Assembly (NCBI RefSeq): GCF_000384075.1
Contig: NZ_KB913025.1
Coordinates: forward strand, 4,596,187 to 4,660,186
Direction of reading: 5' to 3'
Length of the DNA stretch: 64,000 nucleotides
DNA from: Methylovulum miyakonense HT12
GTDB taxonomy: Bacteria > Pseudomonadota > Gammaproteobacteria > Methylococcales > Methylomonadaceae
Shown here: positions 47,860-55,667 of the stretch, in pieces
Numbering within the stretch: position 1 is the first letter of the stretch
How the letters are laid out: the number at the start of each line of letters is the position of its first letter
Position numbers and translations under genes: made by a program
The notes under the pieces: model-generated
Told to the model about the DNA's origin: nothing
Database searches by the model: none
What the model saw: the letters and a program-made list of their open reading frames with translations, nothing else

Positions 47860-48397
47860 TATGTGGGTAGGAAGCGATCGAAGCCACCTATCCCAAGACT
47901 GCCGTGCAGTTGTGCATCGTACATCTGGTCAGGGACAGCCTGAACTTTGTCAGTTGGAAACGGCGCAAGGCGGTGGCGGCTGATCTGCGGGCCATCTATA
48001 CCGCCGCGACGGCTAAAGGAGCCGAGACGCGACTTGCGGAATTTGCAGGCTAATGGGGAGCCGAATCCCCGGCTATCGTCCAGTCCTGGCAACGTAACTG
48101 GGCCCGTATCATCCCCTTCTTTGGCTTCCCGCCGGACTTCGCCTGATCATATATACCACCAACGCCATTGAGCCGGTGAACATGAGCCTACGCAAGGTCA
48201 CTAAAAACCGGGCGGCGTTCCCCAGCGATGAGGCGGTACTGAAGTTATTCTATTTGACCTTGGCTAACATCAGCAAAAAATGGCCGATGCCGCTGCAAAA
48301 CTGGAAAGCCGCCCTTAATCGGTTTACCCTCCTATTTGAAGACCGGATGCCTGGCCGATAAATGAAAGTTCGTTTACACAAAATTCAGGACACCCTC
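47860..48397 (+). pseudogene. IS256-family transposase remnant with right end
   Basis: The plus strand reads EAIEATYPKTAVQLCIVHLV, RDSLNFVSWKRRKAVAADLR, then a stop after RLAEFAG. It continues WGAESPAIVQSWQRNWARII, a frameshift, IIYTTNAIEPVNMSLRKVTK and finally WKAALNRFTLLFEDRMPG to 48361. This is the C-terminal half of an IS256-type DDE transposase (TTNAIE is diagnostic). The adjoining GTTTACACAAAATTCAGGAC with ACACCCTC at 48371-48397 resembles an IS256 terminal repeat. The left end is gone, so the element is dead. Confidence 0.88.
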
Positions 48398-48624
48398 CGC
48401 CTCGGCACACCGCTACGCTGCTCCTGCATCCATGCATAATGCGCCTACTGTTGGTACAAAACCGTTCCGGCTGTCGGATGAGTGCTCCAAAAATTTAATG
48501 TTAAAATACTTTTGCACACCTACTTAGCTTCCCCAAGCCACATCCTCCTTTGTAGACCCAACAATTCAAATGGCGTTTGTACACATAGGAACACTTTCTG
48601 GCCCGCTTTTTTTAGGATTTCACG

Positions 48625-50181
48625 ATGAAATGGTTTGTACGCGCCGATCTTGACGGCTTTTTTGGTTTGGCTTTAGATAATCTTGTGCAATTGCTGGTTA
48701 TCGTAGGCTTATGCCAGCATGTCTTAGGCTTTTCGGAAGCCTTGGTTTACCAACACATCTTGCCTGGCGCCGCCGTCTCGTTGCTAATTGGCAATGGCTT
48801 TTATGCCTACCAAGCCAAGCAATTGGCGGCGGCCACGGGACGCAGCGATATTTGCGCCCTGCCCTACGGCATCAATACCGTTTCCTTATTTGCCTTTGTT
48901 TTTTTGGTGATGTTGCCTGCGAAAATGGTGGCGGAAGCCAGTGGCGCCAAAGACCCCGAAACGGTGGCTTGGCAAGCGGGTTTGTTGGCCTGTTTCGGTT
49001 CCGGCCTGATCGAGTTTGGCGGGGCTTTTGTCGGGGAAAAATTAAGGAAAGCCACGCCGCGCGCCGCCTTATTGTCCACTTTGTCGGGCATTGCCTTGAC
49101 GTTCATTTCCTTGGGCTTTTTGTTCCGTACTTATGCCCATCCCATCGTCGGTTTGGTGACGCTCGGCGTGATTTTATTGACTTATTTCGGCAAGCTCCGG
49201 TTTCGCGGCAATATTCCGGGTGGCTTGGTGGCGGTGGTCTTGGGCACGTTATTGTCCTGGTTGACCGGTTTGGCCCCGGTCGGGAGCCCGCCGGACAATG
49301 AATTGGGGCTGTATTTGCCCATCCCGGTGCTAAGCGACCTGTTCCAAGCCCTGACGTCGGGGCATAGCTTGAGCTACCTATCGGTCATCATCCCCATGGG
49401 GCTGTTCAACCTCATCGGCTCCCTACAAAATATCGAATCCGCCGAGGCCGCTGGTGACAGCTATCCCAGCCGGCCCTCTTTAGCGGCCAACGGCATAGGG
49501 ACATTGGCGGCCTGCCTGTTCGGTTCCTGCTTCCCTACGACCATTTACATCGGCCATCCGGGCTGGAAGGCGATGGGGGCACGGGCGGGCTATTCGATCC
49601 TAAACGGCGCGGTCATTACCTTGATTTGCCTGACGGGCAGTTTATCTTACATCGCCTGGGCAATCCCGGTTGATGCCGGTATGGCGATTGTTTTGTGGAT
49701 AGGCATTGTGATTGCGGCACAGGCTTTTCAGGAAACCCCGAAAAGCCACGCGCCAGCGGTTGTGATGGGCTTGCTGCCCGGCATTGCCGCGTGGGGGGCG
49801 TTCATGGCGAAGAGCGGTGTGCGGGCCGCCGATTATGGCAATGCCCCCATGCCCGCCTTTTCAGAAACCCTGCTAGCACGTTTCCAACAGGAAGACATTT
49901 GGATTAACGGGGCTTTTGCATTGGAGCAAGGGTTTATTTTCACGGCGATGATCCTGGCGGCGATGACGGTCGCGATCATTGAACGGCAATTTGCCAAAGC
50001 GGCCTTATGGAGCGGCTCCGCCAGTTTGTTGGCGGCGGGCGGCCTGATCCACTCTTACCGCTGGACGGTTAGCGACACCGCATTGTCATTAACGCCCGCA
50101 TGGGAATGGGCATGCGCCTACGCGTTGATGGGGGTGATATTTTTAAGCGCCAGATGGGTAGCCGCCCCGGCCCGGCCATAA
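48625..50181 (+). CDS. NCS2-family nucleobase permease-like membrane protein
   Basis: The 518-residue protein has about 12-14 hydrophobic helices and NCS2 hallmarks: an N-terminal LDGFFGLALDNLVQLLVIVG, the Q of the substrate region in ATGRSDICALPYGINTVSLF, and SLQNIESAEAAGDSYPSRPS in the GxxE-bearing segment. FGSCFPTTIYIGHPGWKAMG follows. Members bring in purines, uracil or xanthine with H+ or Na+; the substrate cannot be set from sequence. It is the first intact gene after the IS256 remnant. It stands alone on the plus strand. Confidence 0.82.
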   Translation: MKWFVRADLDGFFGLALDNLVQLLVIVGLCQHVLGFSEALVYQHILPGAAVSLLIGNGFYAYQAKQLAAATGRSDICALPYGINTVSLFAFVFLVMLPAKMVAEASGAKDPETVAWQAGLLACFGSGLIEFGGAFVGEKLRKATPRAALLSTLSGIALTFISLGFLFRTYAHPIVGLVTLGVILLTYFGKLRFRGNIPGGLVAVVLGTLLSWLTGLAPVGSPPDNELGLYLPIPVLSDLFQALTSGHSLSYLSVIIPMGLFNLIGSLQNIESAEAAGDSYPSRPSLAANGIGTLAACLFGSCFPTTIYIGHPGWKAMGARAGYSILNGAVITLICLTGSLSYIAWAIPVDAGMAIVLWIGIVIAAQAFQETPKSHAPAVVMGLLPGIAAWGAFMAKSGVRAADYGNAPMPAFSETLLARFQQEDIWINGAFALEQGFIFTAMILAAMTVAIIERQFAKAALWSGSASLLAAGGLIHSYRWTVSDTALSLTPAWEWACAYALMGVIFLSARWVAAPARP

Positions 50182-50254
50182 AAATTTTGGCGGTTTATCC
50201 CCATCCACTTACCGGACCAATGGGTTAAACCGCCCGCCAACTACAGATTAAAAC

Positions 50255-50758
50255 TTAAGGGCCATTAAAAAACACATAGTCCGCCGTATAAGGCACACGT
50301 TTTTCGCCACCTAAATGGTTGCCGTCACAACCGGACACCGGTGGCAAACCGCCGTGGGTGTTGATCCGGTTGATAAAACGGGTCTCGGCAAATATATCCT
50401 TGCCTTTATGCGCGACAATTTCCACCAATAACCAGGCAATGGATGTTTCCGGGTTCACATCAAGCTTTTTAAGGACACGCCCGACCACATGGCTACCGGC
50501 CTTATATTCCCAGATCGGCCCGGCATAATGTTTGCCGACCACCTGCCCGTGCTTATCAAATAAGGCCGCATCGGGGGCTTTAGCTTCCCAAGCGTATTTG
50601 CCTTGGTTTAAAGTGCATTGGTAAATCTGCTCGCCTTTCGCATGGACTGACAAGAACGGCTGATGTCCAGGCGGGGCTTTAATGGGTTCAGGGATTGCAC
50701 AATTGGCATGGGCGGCACTTTGCGACAGCGCCAGTAACAACAGGATTTTTTTCAACAT
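50255..50758 (-). CDS. DUF3455 exported protein
   Basis: The 167-residue protein has a clear Sec signal (MLKKILLLLALSQSAAHANC) and family motifs GEQIYQCTLNQGKYAWEAKA, PDAALFDKHGQVVGKHYAGP, WLLVEIVAHKGKD and RINTHGGLPPVSGCD. The paired cysteines suggest a disulfide in the envelope. Its role is unknown. I start at ATG 50758, since the earlier GTG would cut into the upstream SDR gene. It follows the SDR gene by five bases, so both are probably one transcript. Confidence 0.87.
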   Translation of the reverse strand: MLKKILLLLALSQSAAHANCAIPEPIKAPPGHQPFLSVHAKGEQIYQCTLNQGKYAWEAKAPDAALFDKHGQVVGKHYAGPIWEYKAGSHVVGRVLKKLDVNPETSIAWLLVEIVAHKGKDIFAETRFINRINTHGGLPPVSGCDGNHLGGEKRVPYTADYVFFNGP

Positions 50759-50763
50759 ATTAC

Positions 50764-51450
50764 TCACCAAGGCATTAACGTGCCGTCGTATTTAATAAAA
50801 CTGCCGGATTGTTGCGGTGAAAATTGGGCGATGACGTCACGCATCCCGGCTATGCTTTCTGGCGCTTCAATCAAGGCATTCGGCCCGCCCATATCGGTCT
50901 TGACCCAACCCGGGTGCAACGTCAACACGCCAATGCCTTGCGCCTTTAAGTCGATTGCCAGGCTTTTCATTGCCGCATTCAACGCCGCTTTGCTGGAACG
51001 GTAAAACAAACTGCCGCCGCTGGTGTTGTCGGCAATGCTGCCCATCAGGCTGCTGACATTGGCGATGACCTTTTGCCCGCCACGTTGCAGATGCGGCAAA
51101 AAGGCTTCCGCCATTTTCACAGGGGCTTGGGTATTGGTCACAAAAGACCGCAACCACAGCGGGTAATCCAGCTGGCCAAACCCGTTGGCCTTATTGTCGC
51201 CATAAACGCCCGCATTGTTAAGCAACACATCAATAGAAACATCCGCCAGTTTTGCCGCCAAACGGTCTATCGCCGCAAAATCGGCGACATCCAGGGTTTC
51301 CAGTTGGATATTGCCTGCCAAAGCCTGTAAACCCGCGGCTTGCGCCGGATTCCGGCAACATGCGATGGCCCGCCAACCGTCCGCCGCATATTGGCGGCAA
51401 AATTCCAAACCCAAGCCCCGGTTCGCACCCGTTATTAAAATAATCCCCAT
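50764..51450 (-). CDS. Short-chain dehydrogenase/reductase (SDR) family protein
   Basis: The 228-residue classical-type SDR has the NAD(P) loop ILITGANRGLGLEFCRQYA, VLLNNAGVYGDNKANG and the catalytic Ser-Tyr-Lys: IANVSSLMGSIADN and LFYRSSKAALNAAM. Note that the active-site motif reads YRSSK, matching YxxxK. The substrate is unknown. Start at ATG 51450 has TGGAGGAAAAT upstream. It lies behind the sodB terminator. Confidence 0.9.
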   Translation of the reverse strand: MGIILITGANRGLGLEFCRQYAADGWRAIACCRNPAQAAGLQALAGNIQLETLDVADFAAIDRLAAKLADVSIDVLLNNAGVYGDNKANGFGQLDYPLWLRSFVTNTQAPVKMAEAFLPHLQRGGQKVIANVSSLMGSIADNTSGGSLFYRSSKAALNAAMKSLAIDLKAQGIGVLTLHPGWVKTDMGGPNALIEAPESIAGMRDVIAQFSPQQSGSFIKYDGTLMPW

Positions 51451-51466
51451 ATTTTCCTCCAATAAA

Positions 51467-51499
51467 AAAGCCTTCTGCATCAGTGACGCAGAAGGCTTT
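51467..51499 (-). terminator. Rho-independent terminator of sodB
   Basis: On the minus strand a perfect 12-base stem AAAGCCTTCTGC / GCAGAAGGCTTT closes a 9-base loop and runs into a T-tract. It lies 22 bases after the sodB stop and immediately before the ribosome site of the SDR gene. Confidence 0.88.
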
Positions 51500-51521
51500 G
51501 GTTACAACATCAAACGGGTGA

Positions 51522-52103
51522 TTAGGCAGCGAAATTCGCTTCGGCAAAATCCCAGTTAACCAAGGCCCAGAAGGCTTCCAGATATTTAGGGCGTGCGTTG
51601 CGGTAGTCAATGTAATAAGCATGCTCCCACACGTCACAAGTCAATAATGGCGTTTGGCCGGTAGTCAACGGGCAACCTGCGTTGCTAGTGCTCACCAACG
51701 CCAGGCTACCATCGGCATTTTTAACCAGCCACGCCCAACCAGAACCAAAAGTGCCAACGGCGCATTTGGTGAACTCTTCTTTGAATTTTTCAAAAGAACC
51801 AAATGTTTCGTTGATCGCCGCCGCCAACGCGCCAGTAGGTTCGCCACCTGCGCTAGGAGCCAAGCTGTTCCAGTAAAATGTGTGGTTCCAGATTTGGGCC
51901 GCGTTGTTGAAAATAGGCCCGGAAGATTTCACAATAATTTCTTCCAATGACAACCCTTCGAATTCAGTACCAGGAACCAAATTGTTCAGGTTAGTCACAT
52001 ACGTTTGGTGGTGCTTACCATGATGGAATTCTAAAGTTTCTTCAGAGATATAAGGGACTAATCTATTGCTAGCATAAGGCAAAGCAGGAAGTTCGAAAGC
52101 CAT
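51522..52103 (-). CDS. sodB: Superoxide dismutase, iron type
   Basis: SodB turns superoxide into peroxide and oxygen in the cytoplasm. The 193-residue length fits E. coli SodB. Metal ligands are visible: His in [20 protein letters not shown], His in [18 protein letters not shown], and Asp plus His in [20 protein letters not shown]. The [11 protein letters not shown] and [13 protein letters not shown] segments are typical of the Fe type. It has its own terminator. Confidence 0.96.
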   Translation of the reverse strand: MAFELPALPYASNRLVPYISEETLEFHHGKHHQTYVTNLNNLVPGTEFEGLSLEEIIVKSSGPIFNNAAQIWNHTFYWNSLAPSAGGEPTGALAAAINETFGSFEKFKEEFTKCAVGTFGSGWAWLVKNADGSLALVSTSNAGCPLTTGQTPLLTCDVWEHAYYIDYRNARPKYLEAFWALVNWDFAEANFAA

Positions 52104-52489
52104 TTGATTTTCCTAAATAAAAGTTAAAAGGGAGTGTAAAAAGCACTGGATTTACCAATTACCCAGTAATTTAATAGGCTATAACTTTAGCACTGCTGGG
52201 CGATTAAATAAAGCCGGCCACCACTTCAGCCATGGGATAAAGGCCATAACCATCAGTTTCATCCATTAAAAACACATAAACAAAAGCACAAAAATCCTAC
52301 CAACCTTAACATTTTTAAGGGAAAACAGGAATACGGGGCTTCATCAAAAATTGTTATTGCCTCGGTAGCGAAATAGGGAAACCCAAGGAAAACCTACCCC
52401 CCTAGCAACTCCGTACCCGCTGCCCCCGTCGGGTGGGTACAAAAGGTCACTTATTGCCCTTAACACGATGTGCCCTGCCTTAGGCCCAA
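52104..52489. other. Gene-free stretch upstream of sodB and after the efflux outer-membrane gene
   Basis: This 386-base stretch holds the sodB leader and the 3' side of the TolC-like gene. No further gene is visible. It is AT-rich nearest sodB, where the sodB promoter must lie; I could not fix a single -35/-10 pair. Confidence 0.4.
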
Positions 52490-54010
52490 CTATGGAAGGC
52501 CGCTGCCAAACGCTTCGCCGTCCGTATTCAAACTGCCCCTGCCCAACCCTCCGGAAGCATAAACCAGCGCCGCCGCCGACCGTAGCAAGGTGGCGCGGCT
52601 GTCGATTTCGGTATAACGGGCGCGCGCCAAATCCTTGTGCGCGGACAGCAGTTCGATTACCGTGGAAAAGCCGTGGGCGTAGGATTCTTGTGTGGCGGCG
52701 TAGGATTCTTCGGCGGCCTTCAATAAGGCTAGCGCAAACTCACGTTTTTCCAGCGCGGTTTTGGTGTCGGCATAGGCTTTCCAAATCTCGCGCATGATGT
52801 CCAGGCGCAAGGTTTCAAGTTCAGCCCCGGAAGCCTTTTTCCTGGCTTCCGCTTCATGCACGGCGTTGCTGCGTTCAAATCCGTCGAACAAGACCCATTC
52901 CATCGTCAGCATCGCGGTGCCGACCAGATTACTGGCCGAATAACTTTCATTGCCGGGTGGCGTTGTATGCACATTGCCCCAGTATTGGTTGCCAATATTG
53001 CCGCCCAGGGAAAACTTGGGCCAAAATTCGGCCCTGGCTTTCTTCACTTCCGCTTCGCGTGCCCGCAATTCCGCAAGCCGCGCCATCAGGTCGGGGCGTT
53101 GTTCCAAGGCTTGGTCGACAATTTTTTCGGCCGACTGCACCAGCCCCGCCGGTAACGGCAATTTGTCCAAATCTATCAGTTGCAAGGAGTAAGAAGGTGA
53201 AATGCCCAAGTTAGCGGCCAGCTCGGCCCGTGCCTGGATCACCGAGCCACGGGCATCCTGGAGGTCATAGCTGGCTTTTGCCCGCTCCTGGACCGCCAAC
53301 AACAAACTTGGGCGCGTCGCCAAGCCTTGGCCGAATTTTGCCTGGACTGAAGCCGTGCCCGCATTTGCGGACTCCAACGTCCGCTGCGCCGCCGTTACCT
53401 TGGAAAGCATGGCCTGGTAGGCAAAAAAACTGCTGGCAACCCGATAGGCAATTTCCTGGTGTTTGCGGTTGAAGGAAAAATTAGCGGCCATCAAACGTTG
53501 TGCGCCCGCATCGACCAAAGCCTCCCGGCGCCCAAAATCAAACAGTGTCCAGGCCAACTCCAAACTGCCAAAAGCGGCGTGGCCATCGCTGACCAACGCG
53601 CCTCCGGGGATGGGGAAGCTGGTGTTGAAATATTGCCCGAACGCCATAGCGGTCAGCGTCGGATACCAGGCGCTACGGTTCCTTTCGAGCTTGGCGGCGG
53701 CGGCTTTCGCTTCTTCCCAGCTCGCCCGGGTTTCCGGATTGGCATGCAAGGCCAAATCGACCAGCGCCGGCAGGTCGTAGGTCAGCGTGGTGTCGACCGG
53801 ATTTTCTTCCGGCGTGCGGCTGGGTATGCCTATCTGCTGGGCACCGCTTGTAGCCTCCCGCCCATGCCAATAATCGGCAGGATGAGCCGGAGCCGCTGCG
53901 TAGGGGCCATCAAATTGTATTGCAGCTGGCGGCATGCAGCCTGTCAGTGCCATCGCTACGGCTATCACCAGGCATTTGCCGCGCCGCAACTGTCGCAAAC
54001 TTGAAAACAT
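52490..54010 (-). CDS. TolC-family outer-membrane efflux lipoprotein (MdtP-like)
   Basis: This protein forms the outer-membrane duct of a tripartite pump. The roughly 506-residue product has a lipoprotein signal (VIAVAMALTGCMPPAAIQ, lipobox LTGC), a first OEP repeat with LPALVDLALHANPETRASWE, and a second with EKIVDQALEQRPDLMARLAE and VKKARAEFWPKFSLGGNIG. I start at ATG 54010; an upstream TTG adds three codons. It is divergent from ytcA-mdtN-mdtO-like genes, whose E. coli counterparts are encoded with the TolC-like MdtP. It is therefore the likely partner duct. Confidence 0.9.
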   Translation of the reverse strand: MFSSLRQLRRGKCLVIAVAMALTGCMPPAAIQFDGPYAAAPAHPADYWHGREATSGAQQIGIPSRTPEENPVDTTLTYDLPALVDLALHANPETRASWEEAKAAAAKLERNRSAWYPTLTAMAFGQYFNTSFPIPGGALVSDGHAAFGSLELAWTLFDFGRREALVDAGAQRLMAANFSFNRKHQEIAYRVASSFFAYQAMLSKVTAAQRTLESANAGTASVQAKFGQGLATRPSLLLAVQERAKASYDLQDARGSVIQARAELAANLGISPSYSLQLIDLDKLPLPAGLVQSAEKIVDQALEQRPDLMARLAELRAREAEVKKARAEFWPKFSLGGNIGNQYWGNVHTTPPGNESYSASNLVGTAMLTMEWVLFDGFERSNAVHEAEARKKASGAELETLRLDIMREIWKAYADTKTALEKREFALALLKAAEESYAATQESYAHGFSTVIELLSAHKDLARARYTEIDSRATLLRSAAALVYASGGLGRGSLNTDGEAFGSGLP

Positions 54011-54193
54011 CTTCTTCAAGCGCCGGTTCCGTTGTGGAGTAAATACATGTTCGGGGGATTAAATTTAGTGGCTGGGCAGAAGGATTGCGGCCATAATAAA
54101 ACAATAAGCCACCGAGTGATACAGATCCATTAAAGCCAATCAAATGTCCTTACCCAGATTATCGGAATTTAATTTTTCGTTCAGGCACAAATT

Positions 54194-54463
54194 ATGACGC
54201 TCTGGCCAACGTTACGAAAAGCGGCGGTGCTGACTAGTTTTCCGGTTTTTTTGACCGCTTGCGACCCGATGCTAAGTATCCAGGGTTCGTTCTGGCCCGC
54301 TTGGATTATCTGCATTCTTGCCGGTCTGGCGGCCAGCATGGTGCTGATGTGGCAATTGGTGCGGTACAGGCTGGCGCCGCATCTGGGGCCGCCACTGTTG
54401 ATTGCGCCTAGCCTATGGGCCTTATGCACTTTTGCCATCTGGTTGTTATTTTACTCGACGTAA
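54194..54463 (+). CDS. ytcA: YtcA-family small membrane lipoprotein
   Basis: The 89-residue protein has an N-terminal signal with a lipobox-like VFLTACDPM and two hydrophobic helices (WIICILAGLAASMVLMWQLV and LWALCTFAIWLLFYS). The SIQGSFWPAW and RLAPHLGPPLL segments are of the YtcA type, found beside mdtNOP in Escherichia. Function is unknown, probably accessory to the pump. The membrane-fusion gene starts 16 bases downstream. Confidence 0.8.
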   Translation: MTLWPTLRKAAVLTSFPVFLTACDPMLSIQGSFWPAWIICILAGLAASMVLMWQLVRYRLAPHLGPPLLIAPSLWALCTFAIWLLFYST

Positions 54464-54479
54464 ACGCGTTCCGCCCATT

Positions 54480-55667
54480 ATGGAAAACCATCAAGCTGAC
54501 CCCCACGTCACCAGCATTAAACGCCGCCTATTGCTGGGACGCATCATCGGCACACTGATAGTGCTCGGCGCGCTCATGACCGGGACATTGGCATGGCGCA
54601 TCAACTACCAGCATCCCCGCACCAACGATGCGATGATACGGGCCAATATCGTCGGCATTGCGTCCGAAGTGGGCGGCCGTATCGTGGAACTGCATGTCGA
54701 GGACAACCAGTATGTTAAAAAAGGTGAACTGCTGTATGTGATCGACCCGCGCCCCTATCTGGCCAGACTGGCCCAGGCCAAGGCGGAATTGCTGCTGGCC
54801 GAAAAAGAGGTCGATTCACGGCGCGCCTCCAGCGGTTCCGCCGAGCTTGCCATAGCACGGCTGGAACACCAACGCGCCGCCGCCGAAGCCGAAGCCAACC
54901 GGATTGAGGCTGAGGATGAATATCTGCATAACTATCTGGAACGCATTGAACCATTGGCGGAAAAACAATACGTCACGGCGGACCAGCTAAAACAGGCCCG
55001 GTCCAAATACGCCGCCTCCCGCGCCGAGCTGGCGGATGCCCGCGCCAAGGCGCTTTCCGCCCAAAGCGCGATAGAGGAAGCCAAAAGCGAGAGCCGCCGC
55101 GCCGTCTCGTTGATTGCCCAATCCGGCAACGTCAACGCCCGCATCGAAGCGGCCAAAGCGGTGGTCACCGCCGCCGAACTCGATGTGGAATACTGTTCGG
55201 TGCGCGCGCCTTTCGATGCTTACGTCACCAACCTGAACACCCGCGAAGGCGAATACACCAAGGCCGGGGCGCAGCTATTCGCGCTGGTCGATGACCGCCA
55301 CTGGTACGCCATCGCCAACTTCAAGGAAACTTATCTGCAATCCATCCGCCCGGGCCAGGAAGCCGAAGTCTTCCTGGTCGCTTATCCGGGCAAACGCTAT
55401 CGGGGCGTAGTGACCGGTATCGGCTGGGCCAACTCCCCCGATAACATCAAACAACAAGGCGTATTGCCGGAAGTTCAGCGCACCTTGAACTGGGTTGTCC
55501 TGGCGTCCCGCTTTCCGGTGCGCATCGAGATAAATGAACGTGACCCCGAACACCCGCTACGCATGGGCATGACCGCCTTTGTCACCGTTCTGGATCGCCT
55601 GGCCGAAATTCCGAAGCCTTTGTCGGCCAAGGAGGATATAGCCAACACGCCCCCGATTCCGCAATGA
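54480..55667 (+). CDS. HlyD-type membrane fusion protein (MdtN-like)
   Basis: The periplasmic adaptor links the inner-membrane pump part to the outer-membrane duct. I start at ATG 54480 (MENHQADPHV), giving 395 residues; an upstream open start lies within ytcA. One N-terminal membrane helix (RIIGTLIVLGALMTGTLAW), the lipoyl half RANIVGIASEVGGRIVELHV, a long coiled-coil hairpin rich in Ala/Glu/Arg (about 105-215), and the closing VRAPFDAYVTNLNTREGEYT are present. Its stop overlaps the next start (ATGA). Confidence 0.93.
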   Translation: MENHQADPHVTSIKRRLLLGRIIGTLIVLGALMTGTLAWRINYQHPRTNDAMIRANIVGIASEVGGRIVELHVEDNQYVKKGELLYVIDPRPYLARLAQAKAELLLAEKEVDSRRASSGSAELAIARLEHQRAAAEAEANRIEAEDEYLHNYLERIEPLAEKQYVTADQLKQARSKYAASRAELADARAKALSAQSAIEEAKSESRRAVSLIAQSGNVNARIEAAKAVVTAAELDVEYCSVRAPFDAYVTNLNTREGEYTKAGAQLFALVDDRHWYAIANFKETYLQSIRPGQEAEVFLVAYPGKRYRGVVTGIGWANSPDNIKQQGVLPEVQRTLNWVVLASRFPVRIEINERDPEHPLRMGMTAFVTVLDRLAEIPKPLSAKEDIANTPPIPQ

